A stretch of DNA of 64,000 bases, from the NCBI RefSeq assembly GCF_037392515.1, contig NC_090291.1, forward strand, positions 40,013,001-40,077,000, given 5' to 3'. A program made the position numbers and the translations under genes. Every line of letters starts with the position of its first letter. Positions within the stretch are counted from its first letter, which is position 1. This DNA comes from Haliotis asinina. Its lineage: Eukaryota > Mollusca > Gastropoda > Lepetellida > Haliotidae. Under the pieces are notes generated by a model. That model worked only from the letters and a program-made list of their open reading frames with translations. It made no database searches and was not told where the DNA came from. This document shows positions 45,101-56,128 of this stretch, one piece after another.

Positions 45101-47613
45101 AGAAAGCTATGGAATCTGTTGCATTGAGTATGCAGAGTTTGGAAATGAAAGACAGGGAAAAGAACAAAGGGAAGGATGGGGAGTGGGAGATTCAGCCTCA
45201 ACAGAAGAAGAAACTCAAAAAGCAGCTTGAAAATATACTGAAATGTAAAGACTCCATGGAAGAAAAACTAGTTGCATGTATAAACAATGTTTGGGAGGTG
45301 CCCACGGACCAACGACCCTCTCTCTACATATACTGGTTGCTGAAATATCAGAATCATCTAAAGAATTCCATCAAAGGGAAAGAGCAGGAATATCGTCAAA
45401 CAGCAGCCCGTTTAAAAGAAGTTCTACAGGAAGAGGATAGAGATATTCTAGCTGAAGCAAAGGTGATTGGAATGACAACAACAGGAGCCGCAAAACATGC
45501 AGCTCTGTTGCAAGCTATTGCTCCGAGAATCATCATTGTCGAAGAAGCTGCTGAGGTCCTTGAGTCTCATATCATCACAACACTCAATCCAAAGTGTCAG
45601 CATCTCATCCTTATTGGAGATCATCAACAGCTCAGACCAAATCCAACTGTCTATGAACTAGCAAAAAAATACAATTTGGACATATCCCTCTTTGAGAGAC
45701 TGGTAAAGAATGATATGCACCATGTCACGCTTGGGCACCAGCACAGAATGAGACCTGACATTTCCATCCTCATCAAACACATCTATCCAGATCTCCAGGA
45801 TCATGAATCTGTGACGGCATTTCCAGATGTCCTGGGAGTTGAAAAGAACGTCTTCTTTGTTCACCATGAACATCACGAAGAGCACCAAAATGAAACCATG
45901 AGCAAAACCAATCAACATGAAGCATCATTCATTGTTGCTCTTGCTCGATACTTTCTTCTTCAAGGGTACAAAGCGTCTGACGTCACGATTCTTGCAGCCT
46001 ACACAGGCCAAATCCTGCTTATAAAGAAACGCATGTCCAAAATGACAGATATGTTTAAAGGTGTTCGGGTCACATCTGTTGACAACTACCAAGGTGAAGA
46101 GTGTAAAATCATCTTGCTGTCCTTTGTCCGCAGTAATTATGAAGGATCAGTAGGGTTCCTTGGGATTGAGAACAGAGTGTGTGTCGCCTTGTCTCGAGCA
46201 AAAGAAGGACTCTATGCTATAGGTAATTTCCAACTACTCGCGAAAAGGTGTTCCCTGTGGAATCTGATCACAGAGACATTGAAGGAAAAGAAATTCCTTG
46301 GTCCTTCCCTTCGGTTGAAGTGCCAGAATCACCCTGAGGTAACAATAGATGCATCTGAAGCTAGCGACTTTGAAAAAGCACCAGAGGGAGGATGTACTAA
46401 ACCATGTGATATCAGACTACCATGTGGTCATGTGTGTGAACGAATTTGTCACAACGTTGACCGAGAACACAAAGATTTCAGATGCAGAAAACCTTGTACC
46501 AAAGGATTTCCTCAATGCAGTCATGATTGTCCGAAGATGTGTTTTGAGAAATGTGACAACTGCTTTAGTCCCGTCAAAAAGACAATTCCAATGTGCGGTC
46601 ATGAAGACACAGTTCCCTGTTTCAAAGATCCGCATTCCTGGACCTGCACCAAGCCATGTAAAGACAAACTACCATGTGGTCACCAATGCAAGGGAAAGTG
46701 TGGAACCTGTCGGAAAGGAGGACATAAAGTTTTCTGTACAGAGTTGGTGAAGAAAATCTGGCCGTGTAAACACATCCTCCAGACAAACTGTCATGAAGCC
46801 AACCTTGCAATGCAATGCAACCATCCTTGTCACACTTTTCTTGACTGTGGACACAGGTGTAAGGGAACCTGTGGAGAGTGCTTCTCTGGGCGTATTCACA
46901 TGTCTTGCAAAGAGAAGTGTCGAAAAAAGCTCCCGTGTTCCCATAATTGTCAACAACCGTGTGGAGCCACCTGTACTCCCTGCAGTGAAGTTTGTACTAC
47001 CGCTTGTTCCCATAGTGTATGCAGCAAACCCTGCGGTCAAGCCTGTGTCCGATGCATGGAGGTCTGCCATGGCGGGTGCAAACATTCTCCTTGCACAAAG
47101 CTATGTTTTGCTGAATGTAACAACGAGCCGTGCGAGATACCATGTGACAAGATCTTGCCGTGTGGACATAAGTGTATTGGGCTTTGTGGAGAAATGTGCC
47201 TATGCAGAGAATGTTACAAGAGGAAACTTCCAACCTCGTCTGAGGAGTCAGAAACGTTCATCAGATTCAGATCTTGTGATCACGTGTTCACCAAGACGTA
47301 TATGGATGTCTGGATGAAAGCTGCTTCATCCATTTCTGCAAAATTGCCAGTTTGCCCAAAATGTCAGAAAACTGTGAAGGGAAGTACCAGATATGCCAAT
47401 ATCATCAAGAAATGTTTCTCAGAAATACAAGATGTGAAGAGAGAGCTTGTGATCGCATCTTCACCAGCAAGCAAACTCACTAGCCTTAAAGCTTCTATTG
47501 CCAAGTCCCCTTTACCAATGGATGTGATCAGGACTCTAGAGGGTTTCCTCACAAACCAACACAGTAACATTAACACCGTCAGTGCTGTTCTCAATGTCCG
47601 TCGATCTGTATGA
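42172..47613 (+). CDS. ZNFX1: ZNFX1-like NFX1-type zinc-finger helicase, canonical paralogue
   Basis: 1,813-codon exon. The ATG follows a CTATTTCCAG acceptor ending at 42164, so at least one 5' UTR intron is likely. Residues ~42-110 are an RG-rich disordered tract. Helicase motifs: Walker A GPPGTGKT at residues 593-600, CYTNHALDQFLEGI, motif II VEEAAEV at ~1123, GDHQQLRPNP, HQHRMRPDIS, VDNYQGEE, ALSRAKEG near 1340. An acidic insert lies near 835-860 and another near 925-950. NFX1 fingers of varied sequence occupy ~1370-1680 (CGHVCERIC, CGHQCKGKC, CGHRCKGTC, CGHKCIGLC), followed by a C-terminal domain with CDHVF and CPKCQ. The family is an RNA-binding SF1 helicase of antiviral and small-RNA pathways. 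About 41% of the window between this and the other copy is non-genic, and the two genes are transcribed away from each other. The frame stops at 47611-47613, but homologous-looking tail sequence continues in the next frame (see 47582-47833). Confidence 0.93.
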   Translation: MDEETFPVPIVRLPGRGLEQTYGERRTSDLSHVDEESSDHRGRGRGRGRGRGWRVRNRGRGQSEGYSDDQSSGSGHGSRARPRGRNSRGGGGQSGMRRCQSTDVISGSASPEDGSQGARGRGPRREYVERPMGFRRLSDLASRDNYEDVTLELTMPRSGFQLLLKMDAIKPDWMNLLLQILEKACKSTHRESILLILTQLCSSTFIEKHIMQFLTDALRPPYSSNFVDNAKRLLFIFDTIYHRLPSSAEKCVGSLVVMKTVFDLQQLTDSHTDLEQNRMELYEMCQRAALVEKEEESVKQSRGKKRRPMMTADDDTPPDDFRNLEMYPNPEDLQLNQEVFLRRNKDKGRYPDLNTYLDVQFRLLREDYIQPLRRGIQDYKNSKKKGESLKKTSDLRLYNDVRIIGSVCNEDVETRIKFDTSNTSKIRWQSSKRLIYGSLVCLSQDDFETIIFATVTNRSVQDLEKGVIQVRFESGHDIILNASSNDSFIMAETTAYFEAYKHVLCRLQQITDNMPFQRYIVECKTLVGPPKYILGEGITNYTLTVLGDGSPDLTSVPVLNILRWPPLLSFNLDNTQLEAVKTALTKEVAIIQGPPGTGKTYVGLKIAEVLFANRTAWSKDPTSNAVLVVCYTNHALDQFLEGIARFLEKGIVRVGGRSSSEELKRFNLKELRMEKRKEKSVRRSVITNSYGCRSAMAALRRDIEEVGGRIEASSVGILHEKVLKPFMHEDHYKTLTEECSRDSGVAAVQIWLGLDLTCESEGNQAKMALIEHWVHLIMKVCSGYIKKDKKQKPMDDDKVMSLGLVERVNLYHGWIAQFRSHINEKIDELNGERYDDSEDEYEEEWSGEREERDENDEKTELHGLRLQLESSKKQVLMDAPLRPFVPKDIFRAITAGKYSRFQDGCAIRAWLGASPYLLEEDLPSAVQQLECETEDEEYDDDGLNADEEADIITAQRLVDDQENIFETKPAKSAFLIQKAMESVALSMQSLEMKDREKNKGKDGEWEIQPQQKKKLKKQLENILKCKDSMEEKLVACINNVWEVPTDQRPSLYIYWLLKYQNHLKNSIKGKEQEYRQTAARLKEVLQEEDRDILAEAKVIGMTTTGAAKHAALLQAIAPRIIIVEEAAEVLESHIITTLNPKCQHLILIGDHQQLRPNPTVYELAKKYNLDISLFERLVKNDMHHVTLGHQHRMRPDISILIKHIYPDLQDHESVTAFPDVLGVEKNVFFVHHEHHEEHQNETMSKTNQHEASFIVALARYFLLQGYKASDVTILAAYTGQILLIKKRMSKMTDMFKGVRVTSVDNYQGEECKIILLSFVRSNYEGSVGFLGIENRVCVALSRAKEGLYAIGNFQLLAKRCSLWNLITETLKEKKFLGPSLRLKCQNHPEVTIDASEASDFEKAPEGGCTKPCDIRLPCGHVCERICHNVDREHKDFRCRKPCTKGFPQCSHDCPKMCFEKCDNCFSPVKKTIPMCGHEDTVPCFKDPHSWTCTKPCKDKLPCGHQCKGKCGTCRKGGHKVFCTELVKKIWPCKHILQTNCHEANLAMQCNHPCHTFLDCGHRCKGTCGECFSGRIHMSCKEKCRKKLPCSHNCQQPCGATCTPCSEVCTTACSHSVCSKPCGQACVRCMEVCHGGCKHSPCTKLCFAECNNEPCEIPCDKILPCGHKCIGLCGEMCLCRECYKRKLPTSSEESETFIRFRSCDHVFTKTYMDVWMKAASSISAKLPVCPKCQKTVKGSTRYANIIKKCFSEIQDVKRELVIASSPASKLTSLKASIAKSPLPMDVIRTLEGFLTNQHSNINTVSAVLNVRRSV

Positions 47614-47833
47614 GGTTCAGCAGGACCTGTCCAGCTCCCACCTTAAAGAATCCCAAGAAGCAAAGGATGTTGATGCCCTTCTGAAACATCTTCTTCAGAA
47701 GAAAGATTTCATGAGCCCTCAGATGATCAAAGAATATAGGGCTGAGATCAAGAGACTTTCGAGCAAGATACTACTGATTCGTTCAATGGCTCCTACTCGG
47801 AATACACCAGTTGATCAGGGTACATCGGTTTAG
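47582..47833 (+). CDS. ZNFX1: C-terminal tail of the ZNFX1-like protein in a shifted frame
   Basis: This frame reads SVDLYEVQQDLSSSHLKESQ and continues for about 75 codons as a charged, helical, coiled-coil-like tail with KEYRAEIKRLSSK, ending at TAG 47831-47833. It overlaps the end of the main frame by 32 bp at +1. Its composition fits the helical C-terminus of ZNFX1 proteins better than the main frame's last residues (NVRRSV). Either one base has been lost or gained near 47580-47600 (allele or sequence error), or an unseen short splice joins them. Confidence 0.55.
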   Translation: MLFSMSVDLYEVQQDLSSSHLKESQEAKDVDALLKHLLQKKDFMSPQMIKEYRAEIKRLSSKILLIRSMAPTRNTPVDQGTSV

Positions 47834-47859
47834 TGTCTATTATGGACAATGTCACTGAG

Positions 47860-47922
47860 AGAGTGAGTGAACTCTTCGGTGTGACGAGCGAGCTTATTAG
47901 TCACTAGGCTTCCTCACAGTCC
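47860..47922 (-). mobile_element. SINE family B fragment
   Basis: GTGAGTGAACTCTTCGGTGT then GACGAGCGAGCTTATTAGTC; head and tail pieces joined by a deletion of the body. It lies in the presumed 3' UTR. Confidence 0.65.
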
Positions 47923-48331
47923 TGACAATGCCTGTGATTCATCATGATGTAATTAAGTGAAGAACTTTACCCAAGAAACAGGTGTTTTAGGTGACAGTTA
48001 AAACCCATTTTCTATTACAAGACAATGGTGACACACACAAGTGTGCGTTCTTGCGTGTCCCTTCACCGATCGGTCACAATAGAATGGATGTCCAGTGTGT
48101 TGTAGTCCGTGCAGTCAAAGAGGATATCGGCGTTAAAATTAGCCTGTGCCTGCAGATAAATGCCAGTATACATGAAAGACAGCACGTTGTGCTAAGGAGA
48201 ATTTATTCTTGGTAAGAGAATTATTTCACGATACTTGTGTTTATCTTTGACTGTGTCTTTCTATATTGTCAGTGTTTGTTGTTTATGGTAGTCATTTTCG
48301 CACGTGCTTGTTTATCTGGCCAACTCAAAAG

Positions 48332-48337
48332 AATAAA
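48332..48337 (+). promoter_or_regulatory. Candidate polyadenylation signal
   Basis: AATAAA about 500 bp past the stop at 47833, first good match downstream of the ZNFX1-like gene. Confidence 0.45.
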
Positions 48338-49357
48338 GACATTTTTCGGTTGAAGGATTTTAACAGATTAGGTAACAAGTCACTCATAACTGTTGACTGA
48401 GCGTTGATTTTCTGTAGAGAATGATGCACTTTCAGTCATAATTGAAATTGAAGTATATTTGTTTTTACTTGATTTCCCTTAGTATAAGAAAACATTTACT
48501 TATATGTGTATTTACTAAAATAATGTACACTATTTTCTTTGACCTTTATGTGGACTAATCTTTACTGTGCAGTTTATATTTAGCAACTGAATATCTGTCT
48601 GTGGTTTTAATGGTGGATCGAAATATTAATGAGACGTTTTGCTCATGAAACATTGATGATATGAAGCTGCACATTGTAGCTTACTGTACATTTTCAGTCT
48701 TTTTTCTATGTGTCACAAACACAGGATTGTCCTTGTATTCCTTTTTATTCTCATAATCCATTTACAGTGTAATGCCAGGTATAAATTGTTCCGATAGACT
48801 GATACTCGTATGCTTTCAAAATCATTCGGCACTGAACTTGATGTTAGTTTTTGTAGTGACAGTATTGTGTAGGATGACATAGTGCAAAGCTTTGCAGAAT
48901 GCTGGTTGTATATAATCATCACAAGTTGTATTCAAACCATTTCAAAACTCAAATTAACTCTTTCCTGGGTTTTTTTCGATACATTAAATCTCTAACTCAG
49001 CAGTACCTTCTGTCATTAAAAAGGTTATGAAACTACAAAAGAATATGCAAAGCAAATGGATAATTATGGACTACCTTATATAATTTTGGATTTCCAAAAT
49101 GAAAAGGAGCAGCATCAGTCCCGATGAAGAAAAGGGGTGAAACATATTTACCTAATTGCTAACCTTAGAGAAATGACATTCTTTAGTGTGGACCCAAGAG
49201 AATGAATACGAAGGAAGTATTTGGATGTGCATGCTGTATGTAATGTTTTGGTTTATTCTACATTTCATTATCAATCTCTTATTTATGTAGCATGTCTGTT
49301 CAGGCTTTGCTTTGTTTAGGAACGATCTCGTAAAAATGATAATCTATCTAAGATGTA
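48338..49357. other. Intergenic, no gene seen
   Basis: AT-rich, no recognisable feature. Confidence 0.5.
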
Positions 49358-50972
49358 TACACCTGGAAATTAATCAAGCAACACCCCAATTTTTTCTATT
49401 GGAGCAACTTTGAAGTGTTCTGACAATCAAAATATGCCGGGTTGATATAGTTTGACACTTTTTTATTCAACAGACGATCTCTGACAAACAACTTAAAGGG
49501 AAAAAGTATCAAGACTTTGCTTTATTGCAACGAAATCCAAATTCTTAAAACTGTCTTAAATTCATGAAAAAATGGACACAATTTACTATTCATCCACAGA
49601 CGTTGTTGTCAGGTGTATTAACACAAATGTCACATGGAAAGAAAGAACAGTCATCTGAGAGTCTGCACACCGACTTTCATCAATATCTAGTGTGTCCTCC
49701 CTGCGCACGCACCACCGATTCCAGACGCCTCCTCATTCCTTGGATGAGTCTCCGGATCTGATTCTGGGGGATCCTGTTCCACTCCTCATGCAGGGCAGCC
49801 GTCAATTCGTTGAGATTATGGACTGGTGGGTCTCTCTGCCTCACACGACGGCCAATAAAGTCCCACAAATGTTCAATGGGGTTGAGGTCAGGGCTCATGG
49901 CAGGCCATGGAATTCTGTCAATTGCATTTTGCCGCAAAAATCATTTACAGCATGCGCCCTGTGAGGTCTAGCATTGTCGTCCATAAATATGGGTCTCGTT
50001 GCCAGAGGATGGTTCTCAAAATGAGGTACCACAGCCCTGTCAAGAACCTCCTGTTGGTAACGAACACCGTTAAGGTTGCCACGGATGGTAATGATATCCA
50101 ACTTGCAGTTCATGGAAATGCACCCCCATACCATAACGGAACCTCCCCCAAAGGCCACAGTCTCCTGGATGTTCCGTGGAGCCATTGCTGTGTTCCTCTG
50201 CCTCCAGACCCGAGTACGACCGTCCACCATGTGCAGCAAGAACCGGCTCTCATCTGAGAAATGGACCTTCCTCCAAGAGGCAATGTTCCAGTGCAAACGG
50301 TCATTACACCAGGCCAGTCGGGCTGCCTTATGGGCTGGAGACAGTCTGGGTCGCTTGATTGGCCTCCTTGCCCGGTATCCTGCAGCTTTCAGACGATTCC
50401 GAACAGTCCTGTTCGAGATGGGTCTCCCTGGAAGCCACTCCTGTCTCAACCGAGAGCTCGAGTCGAAGGACCTGCGCCGTACAAGTCTCAGTAAAGCTCT
50501 GTCCTCCCGGACTGTGGTCTTCCTGGGTCTTCCTGGTCTAGGCAGGTCTTTAACTTCATTAGTGGCCCGGTATTTTTTCAAAAGTTTTGAAATTATGGAA
50601 TGATGTCGTCCGATTTGAGTCCCGATTTGTCTTAGAGACATACCAGCATTCCTCATGCCGATTATTTGCCAACGAGTGGCCTCTGATAATTTCCTACGTG
50701 CCATGACATTGAAATGAATGAAAAACCGAATGCAATCGACAACCTGCGCTTGTAAACACCCCAGGGAAAAAGTGCATTTTTCGAAAGTTGAGGTTAAAGC
50801 AATGCACGTGCGCTGTGCAAGCTTCACGCGCGTCATATCAACCCATGAAAAGCTCATGCTGTATGTCAATACATCAAAATTGAATAATCAATCATCAAAA
50901 TTACTTCGTTAAACTTTGTTAAGTTTTTATGTGTCTTTGAATTTGGTGTTGCTTAATTAATTTCCATATGTA
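49358..50972 (-). mobile_element. Tc1/mariner-type DNA transposon, nearly whole
   Basis: Terminal inverted repeats: left TACACCTGGAAATTAATCAA, right (reverse complement) TACATATGGAAATTAATTAA, both followed by GCAACACC. TA dinucleotides flank the element on both sides (49356-49357 and 50973-50974), as expected for Tc1 insertion. Length of 1,615 bp is normal for the group. A single transposase gene lies on the minus strand. Confidence 0.92.
49680..50704 (-). CDS. Tc1-like DDE transposase, one frame break
   Basis: The start at 50704 gives MARRKLSEATRWQIIG. An N-terminal paired-type helix-turn-helix region covers residues ~1-110, with the AT-hook-like GRPRK at 58-62. The catalytic core has FSDESRF (Asp 151), MDDNARPH (Asp 243) and, after a frame change near 49925-49935, SPDLNPIEHLWD (Glu). 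Spacing between the second Asp and Glu is consistent with DD34E. The first frame is also open upstream to 50869, but MARRKL is the family-like start. The total of ~340 residues is full length. With one break, this copy is probably inactive although young. Confidence 0.9.
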
Positions 50973-50974
50973 TA

Positions 50975-52417
50975 TTATGTATTGCAAAGATCAAAATTTG
51001 TATCATACCATCATCACACTGAAGCTCATGTGGTTTCAAAATGAGCCATTAATCACTACCATTGTTGTTGTATTCAGTGTATATTAACGAGGGTAAGACT
51101 ATCCCAAACATATACCCCAAAAGTTGTATTTCAATGATATCAAAGTTTATTTTATTTTTAAACTTTCCTAGCTTCATTAAAATCTCTTCTTTGTGACATG
51201 TTAAGACTGGTTCAAGTGTTCATGCGCTTGTTTATTCAATATGATGATTAAGTATAATTGTACCGGCTACAAGGTGGAGATGAAGTATTCTGTAAATCAG
51301 GCATACACTGTACTTGTTAATCTAGTGCTGCACTATAAGTTGTTCACTGAGCACGTGGGGAACATGGGTTGATGTGCCCTCCATGTTTGTTTATATTCCC
51401 TCAGCCCCAAGGGTTGACGTACAATCGATGATTTTTATGTTCCCTGAGCAAGAAGATATTATCAACCCAAGGGCCCCGAGGGACCAGTCAACAGCGTATC
51501 TACCTTACCGAACACCTCAATGTTAATTTTGAACTGTCTGAAGCATGGGTACCGGATCGTACACCTCAGCTAATCCGTGTGAATCAAACCATTCGATTCT
51601 TGCATCTTGTTTTTTTTCCCGCAGGTATTGTCGCCGCGGCGTACATTTCCTTGTTGATATTCACAGGGACTAATTACATTCGAACGTTTTGCCAAAAGCT
51701 ATTTATTTGAATGCGAGGCAAATCCCTTCGTAGCTATCCCTAGATTTTGCAGACAACACAAGAAAACCAGATTTAAGGTTATCTCCCTTCCATCGATTTA
51801 CATTCGCAAAACATCGGTAATTTCCGTGCATCATGGGTGATTCAATGTTACTCGCGATAAAGAAGAATTAATGAGTACCGAATGAGTTGCCATTTTCAGC
51901 GGGGTACATTAAAATGTACCTAGCTTGTAAGTGGGGTACACTGAAATTAACTGAAGACCGTTAGCCAGAAAACGACATTTATATGTGATGTATGATAATA
52001 GGTCATGTAGTACATTGTAGTCATGACGTACTCTATGGCTATGACGTAGGACTTTAAACATGGCGTTCGTGGAAACCTGTGGATATGTCGAATACATGTG
52101 GACGTGACACACACTGCACTAACGTGCACTCTGTGAACATGACGTACATTGTATATAGTACATATATAAGGAATTACGTGTACACTACTCATGACGTATT
52201 CGGAACGCTGTTGACAAACGGCACGGCACGTGTTGGCGTTGCCTTCGTGGTACACATGGTACACGTTTCAAAGTACATGTACACTGTATTTGTACGTAGA
52301 TGAGGCACTGGGTGTGTTACACGGTACTACAGCTCTAAATACGTATCGACAATGGTACGTTGGACTCATGACGTAAAGGCTAAAAACATCATGTACCCTA
52401 AAACCACACGCCCACTG
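50975..52417. other. Intergenic, no gene recognised
   Basis: An imperfect inverted repeat lies at 51400-51487 (TCCCTCAGCCCCAAGGGTTGA and its partner ending CAACCCAAGGGCCCCGAGGGA), which may be a small MITE. The stretch 51950-52300 is rich in ACGTAC- and GTACAT-type words. Confidence 0.5.
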
Positions 52418-52632
52418 TTTGTTTCTTGCTTTCTTTGTGTTTGTTTCTTGCTTTCTTTGTGTTTCTTGCTTTCTTTGTGTTTGTTTCTTGCTTTCTTTGT
52501 GTTTGTTTCTTTCTTTCTTTGTGTTTCTTGCTTTCTTTGTGTTTGTTTCTTGCTTTCTTTGTGTTTGTTTCTTTCTTTCTTTGTGTTTCTTGCTTTCTTT
52601 GTGTTTGTTTCTTTCTTTCTTTGTGTTTGTTA
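52418..52632. repeat. Tandem repeat of 15/22-bp T-rich units
   Basis: TTTCTTGCTTTCTTTGTG and TTTGTTTCTTGCTTTCTTTG alternate in a roughly 37-59-bp higher pattern. Open frames on both strands are artefacts. Confidence 0.92.
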
Positions 52633-54673
52633 AACGCCACCAACAACAGTATTACAGCTACATGGCGGTATTGCATACTGAATACATGACATACTCGGGC
52701 TAGTTCAAATCAAATTAACCTCTGGTTTTCAAAAAAAATATATTTCGTAATAAAACTTAGGACATGTGATTAACATTTACTGAAATCTACTGTTTTGTAT
52801 ATCTGCGCATAAGACTTTTCATGTCTGTAAACATCAGTAGTTTAGTAATACGTTACTATTTATGTTATACATGTCTTGGTTTGTTTGAATTTACAGATAC
52901 GGATGTTTTTGTATGTACTAACCCAGAAGTGATGTTTAATTGAAGAGTGATTTGTATCACTCCAGAGTGGTTTTTGACCAGTACTACTCGTATGTAAAAA
53001 TGATATCTTTGCAAATTAGGTAATAACATTTGATTTTGGTGTTAATTTGGAAATAAAATTTGAAATCGTCGAAGTGTCTCTTGTATCTTGTAATTTTCGG
53101 GGTGGGGAGTAGGTTGGGGAAGGTTTGTTTGTTCAGGGGTTTTTGGGTTTGTTTGTTTTGTTTGGGTTTTTGTGTTTAAAAAAAGACATAATGCTCACTG
53201 TCATTGTCACTGTCGGGGACATTAAGGAGACTTTTGCGTGGTAGGATCGTTGAGTAGAATCGAACAAAGTTTTTCGGATGAGTTATCATCGCAAGTTAAG
53301 ATATTGATTACACTGTTTTGTTTCCTGCTGACTGGGTTCCGTCCTATTGCCGAGCTTAGTAAAATAACCAGTCTAGAATTTTTAGACCAACTCATTCAAC
53401 TGGATATATAGACATGTATAGATATTAGTCAGTATTATTTGATGCATCTAATCACTTGTATATTGCAACACTACGCTCCTTCTAATCCTAGCAAACACGT
53501 CGAGCAGCGTTCTCTGAACCGATCTGACAAACGGAAGTCGTGGAAATCTCAAAATGAGGTGCGGCCTCTAGAAATGTTAAGCGGAATTTATATTATATCA
53601 ATCTCATTGTACGTTACAGATACACGCTTATTAATCGTAAAAAACACAGGGCGGGTGAAATCAGTAAACCAGATGAATTGTGAAGCATTGCACGACCGTT
53701 TTATGCATGGACAAACTGTGGTGCCTTGGTTAACGAGGTGCTGACTAAACCTCGTCATAAAATAAGGTAATACAATGGGGTTTTTTCTCATTTGTGATGA
53801 CTATTTTCTTATGAACAAGGAAATGGAATTTTGTGCAACCATAGTTGTTTGTAGTGTTTCTTTTTACTTTAACGCGAGAAATTCGGATCGGCTGAAAAGC
53901 AGATCTTTGTCTGAACTGGTTACTGAGACTCAAGTTTTGGTTTGTAAAGAATCAAAGTCACATTGTTTCAGAAATATCTTTATTCTACTGTTGAAAGCTA
54001 AATATTACCCCGAGTCTGACGAGTCAATCTTACAAACATTCCCAGCTTTCACTCCCGCTATTATTTTATCAGTCCAAATTGTTTATATTGACCTATTTCA
54101 TATGGACATTTCGCCACCCGTCAAATGATTGTAAATATTTGTGAGACTGATAACCGTACCACCAGCTATCACTTCAAATCATGGTTCAGTAATAAAATGA
54201 CATAAATATTTATTTTGCATTTTGTTCAATCCTTTGCTGGGAGCCTCTGCAGGGATGTATACTCGGGTGAAAGTAATGGCGGAAATAGAAAAAAAGGTGT
54301 TTTTAGGCTGTTACTCTGTATCCCTCAAATTTACACAACTACGAATAGGATATGTCGAAATAACTGGGCATTCAGTGGGATGCGTAAGAGAGTATCCAGA
54401 AAAGCATATTTACTCGTAAAATCGGGCAAAAGTACTAGCTGCTGAAAACAATAGATCAGACTATAGATGGCAATCAGGTCGCTCAGCCAGGTATGACGTA
54501 GAAAGTGGACTCACCTGGCATGAAATGCATGCGCTGCCGACTGGTGTAATGGATCATCTCCAAATATATTTTGTGCTTTTCCATGTGTGCTAAATATGTC
54601 TCATCTATTGACGAACAATTTACGTTATTTCTTTCATGAAGTTTATGTTAAAAGAGTATGATACCTTTGTGAT
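52633..54673. other. Intergenic, no gene recognised
   Basis: A weak family A tail remnant sits at 52633-52677 (CAGCTACATGGCGGTATTGC). Plus-strand frames of 101 codons (53439-53744) and 117 codons (53775-54128) have no recognisable domain; they overlap minus-strand frames and I do not call them genes. Confidence 0.45.
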
Positions 54674-54920
54674 TGAGTGAGTTTAGGTTTACGCCGCACT
54701 CACCAATATTCCTGCTATATGACGGCGGTCTGTTAATAATCGAGTCTGGGCCAGTCAATCCAATGATCAACAGCATGAGCATCGATCTGAGCAATTGGAA
54801 CCGGTGACATGTGTCAACCAAGCCTGACAACCCGATCCCGTTAGTTCCCTCTTAGCATAGTCGCCTTTTATAGCAAGCATGGGTTGCTGAAGGCCTATTC
54901 TACACCGGGGCCTTATGGGT
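54674..54920 (-). mobile_element. SINE family A, full length
   Basis: On the plus strand: TGAGTGAGTTTAGGTTTACG to CACCGGGGCCTTATGGGTC, with small deletions. Confidence 0.9.
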
Positions 54921-55908
54921 CGTATGGTACCTGATGCCCATAGAAAAAGTATCGTATTAAATGTCCCAGTATATATAGGTGGCATGACCACCCGTGATCG
55001 ACAATATTTGTAAATTGTTATGAAACGCCGTGTATTTCCCCAGGTTAATTCCCCTAAAGGATTACCACATCTTAGCTGATATCTCAATCCCTCAGCCCAA
55101 CCCTAACCATCGTCTGCAACAACCGTCCTGGTTTTGCTTTTTAGACGATCCCTCCTACCTGTTTCTTTTCATAGTAATAGTGAGTCCCCACGGTAGCTTC
55201 ATCCTTAATACTTTCAATATGAACGTTTTACGACAGCTATCGTTTATTATGAAGCTAAGCCATCAAATGGCATTTAACAAGTGCCCTATATAATGCACCA
55301 TCACCGCACACTAATTTGCATAAAGCCATGTTCTGTTCCAAATAAGTTGCTTTGGACTGAAATAATCCGCATTGCTCGTTTCTGCACTAATCTCTCCTCA
55401 GTAAAGTCCTTTTTTCACGTTTCCTATCTCCCTACCACTGGGACTGTAATTAGACCGAACTTACTTTAACAGGTATTTCACACTTGCAAATATCAACAAC
55501 ATAAATTGTTGAGATAAACGTGGAAAAACAGTTCTTTTTCTATTTCCGACAGTACTATAAGGGGGGTAACCCGGACACCGGGTGGAAAGTAAGTTGGACC
55601 CGGGTACCCGTCTCAGTACCCAGACCCGTTATGATCATGTGACTAATACATTAAACAATGTAATATGTTATTCTTTCATGATTGAAATGTTATATTGTCT
55701 TTGTAGATTTCGACATAATGTACAGTCACTCCTTTGGATATAACACGTGGTAATATTGAAAAACTCGAAATGTTAGCCACTGAGCTGCAGAATATATTGC
55801 CCTCTGTTGCAATTCAGGAATTGATATCCGGGTAGGGTAATAGGGGGTGGGATACCCGCCCCATCTCTAATGTACACTCTGCTTTAGTTATTTTACACAT
55901 GTATGTTA
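54921..55908. other. Intergenic, no gene recognised
   Basis: A GC-rich patch with GACCCGGGTACCCGTCTC lies at 55565-55630. No family seen. Confidence 0.45.
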
Positions 55909-56128
55909 TGAGTGAGTGAGTAGGTAAGATTAGTTTTACGCCGCACTCAGCAATATTCCAGCTATATGGCGGCGGTCTGTAAATAATCGAGTCTGGACCA
56001 GACAATTCAGTGATCAACAACATGAGCAATTGGGAACCGATGACATGTGTCAACCAAGTCAGCGAGCCTGACCACCCGACCCCGTTAGTCGCCTCTTACG
56101 ACAAGCATCGTCGACTATCATGGCAATA
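55909..56128 (-). mobile_element. SINE family A
   Basis: On the plus strand from GAGTGAGTGAGTAGGTAAGA to ACAAGCATCGTCGACTATCA; the head end is lost. Confidence 0.9.

Noticed and set aside
53439-54128. 101- and 117-codon plus-strand frames
   Set aside because: No domain seen, no splice or repeat support.
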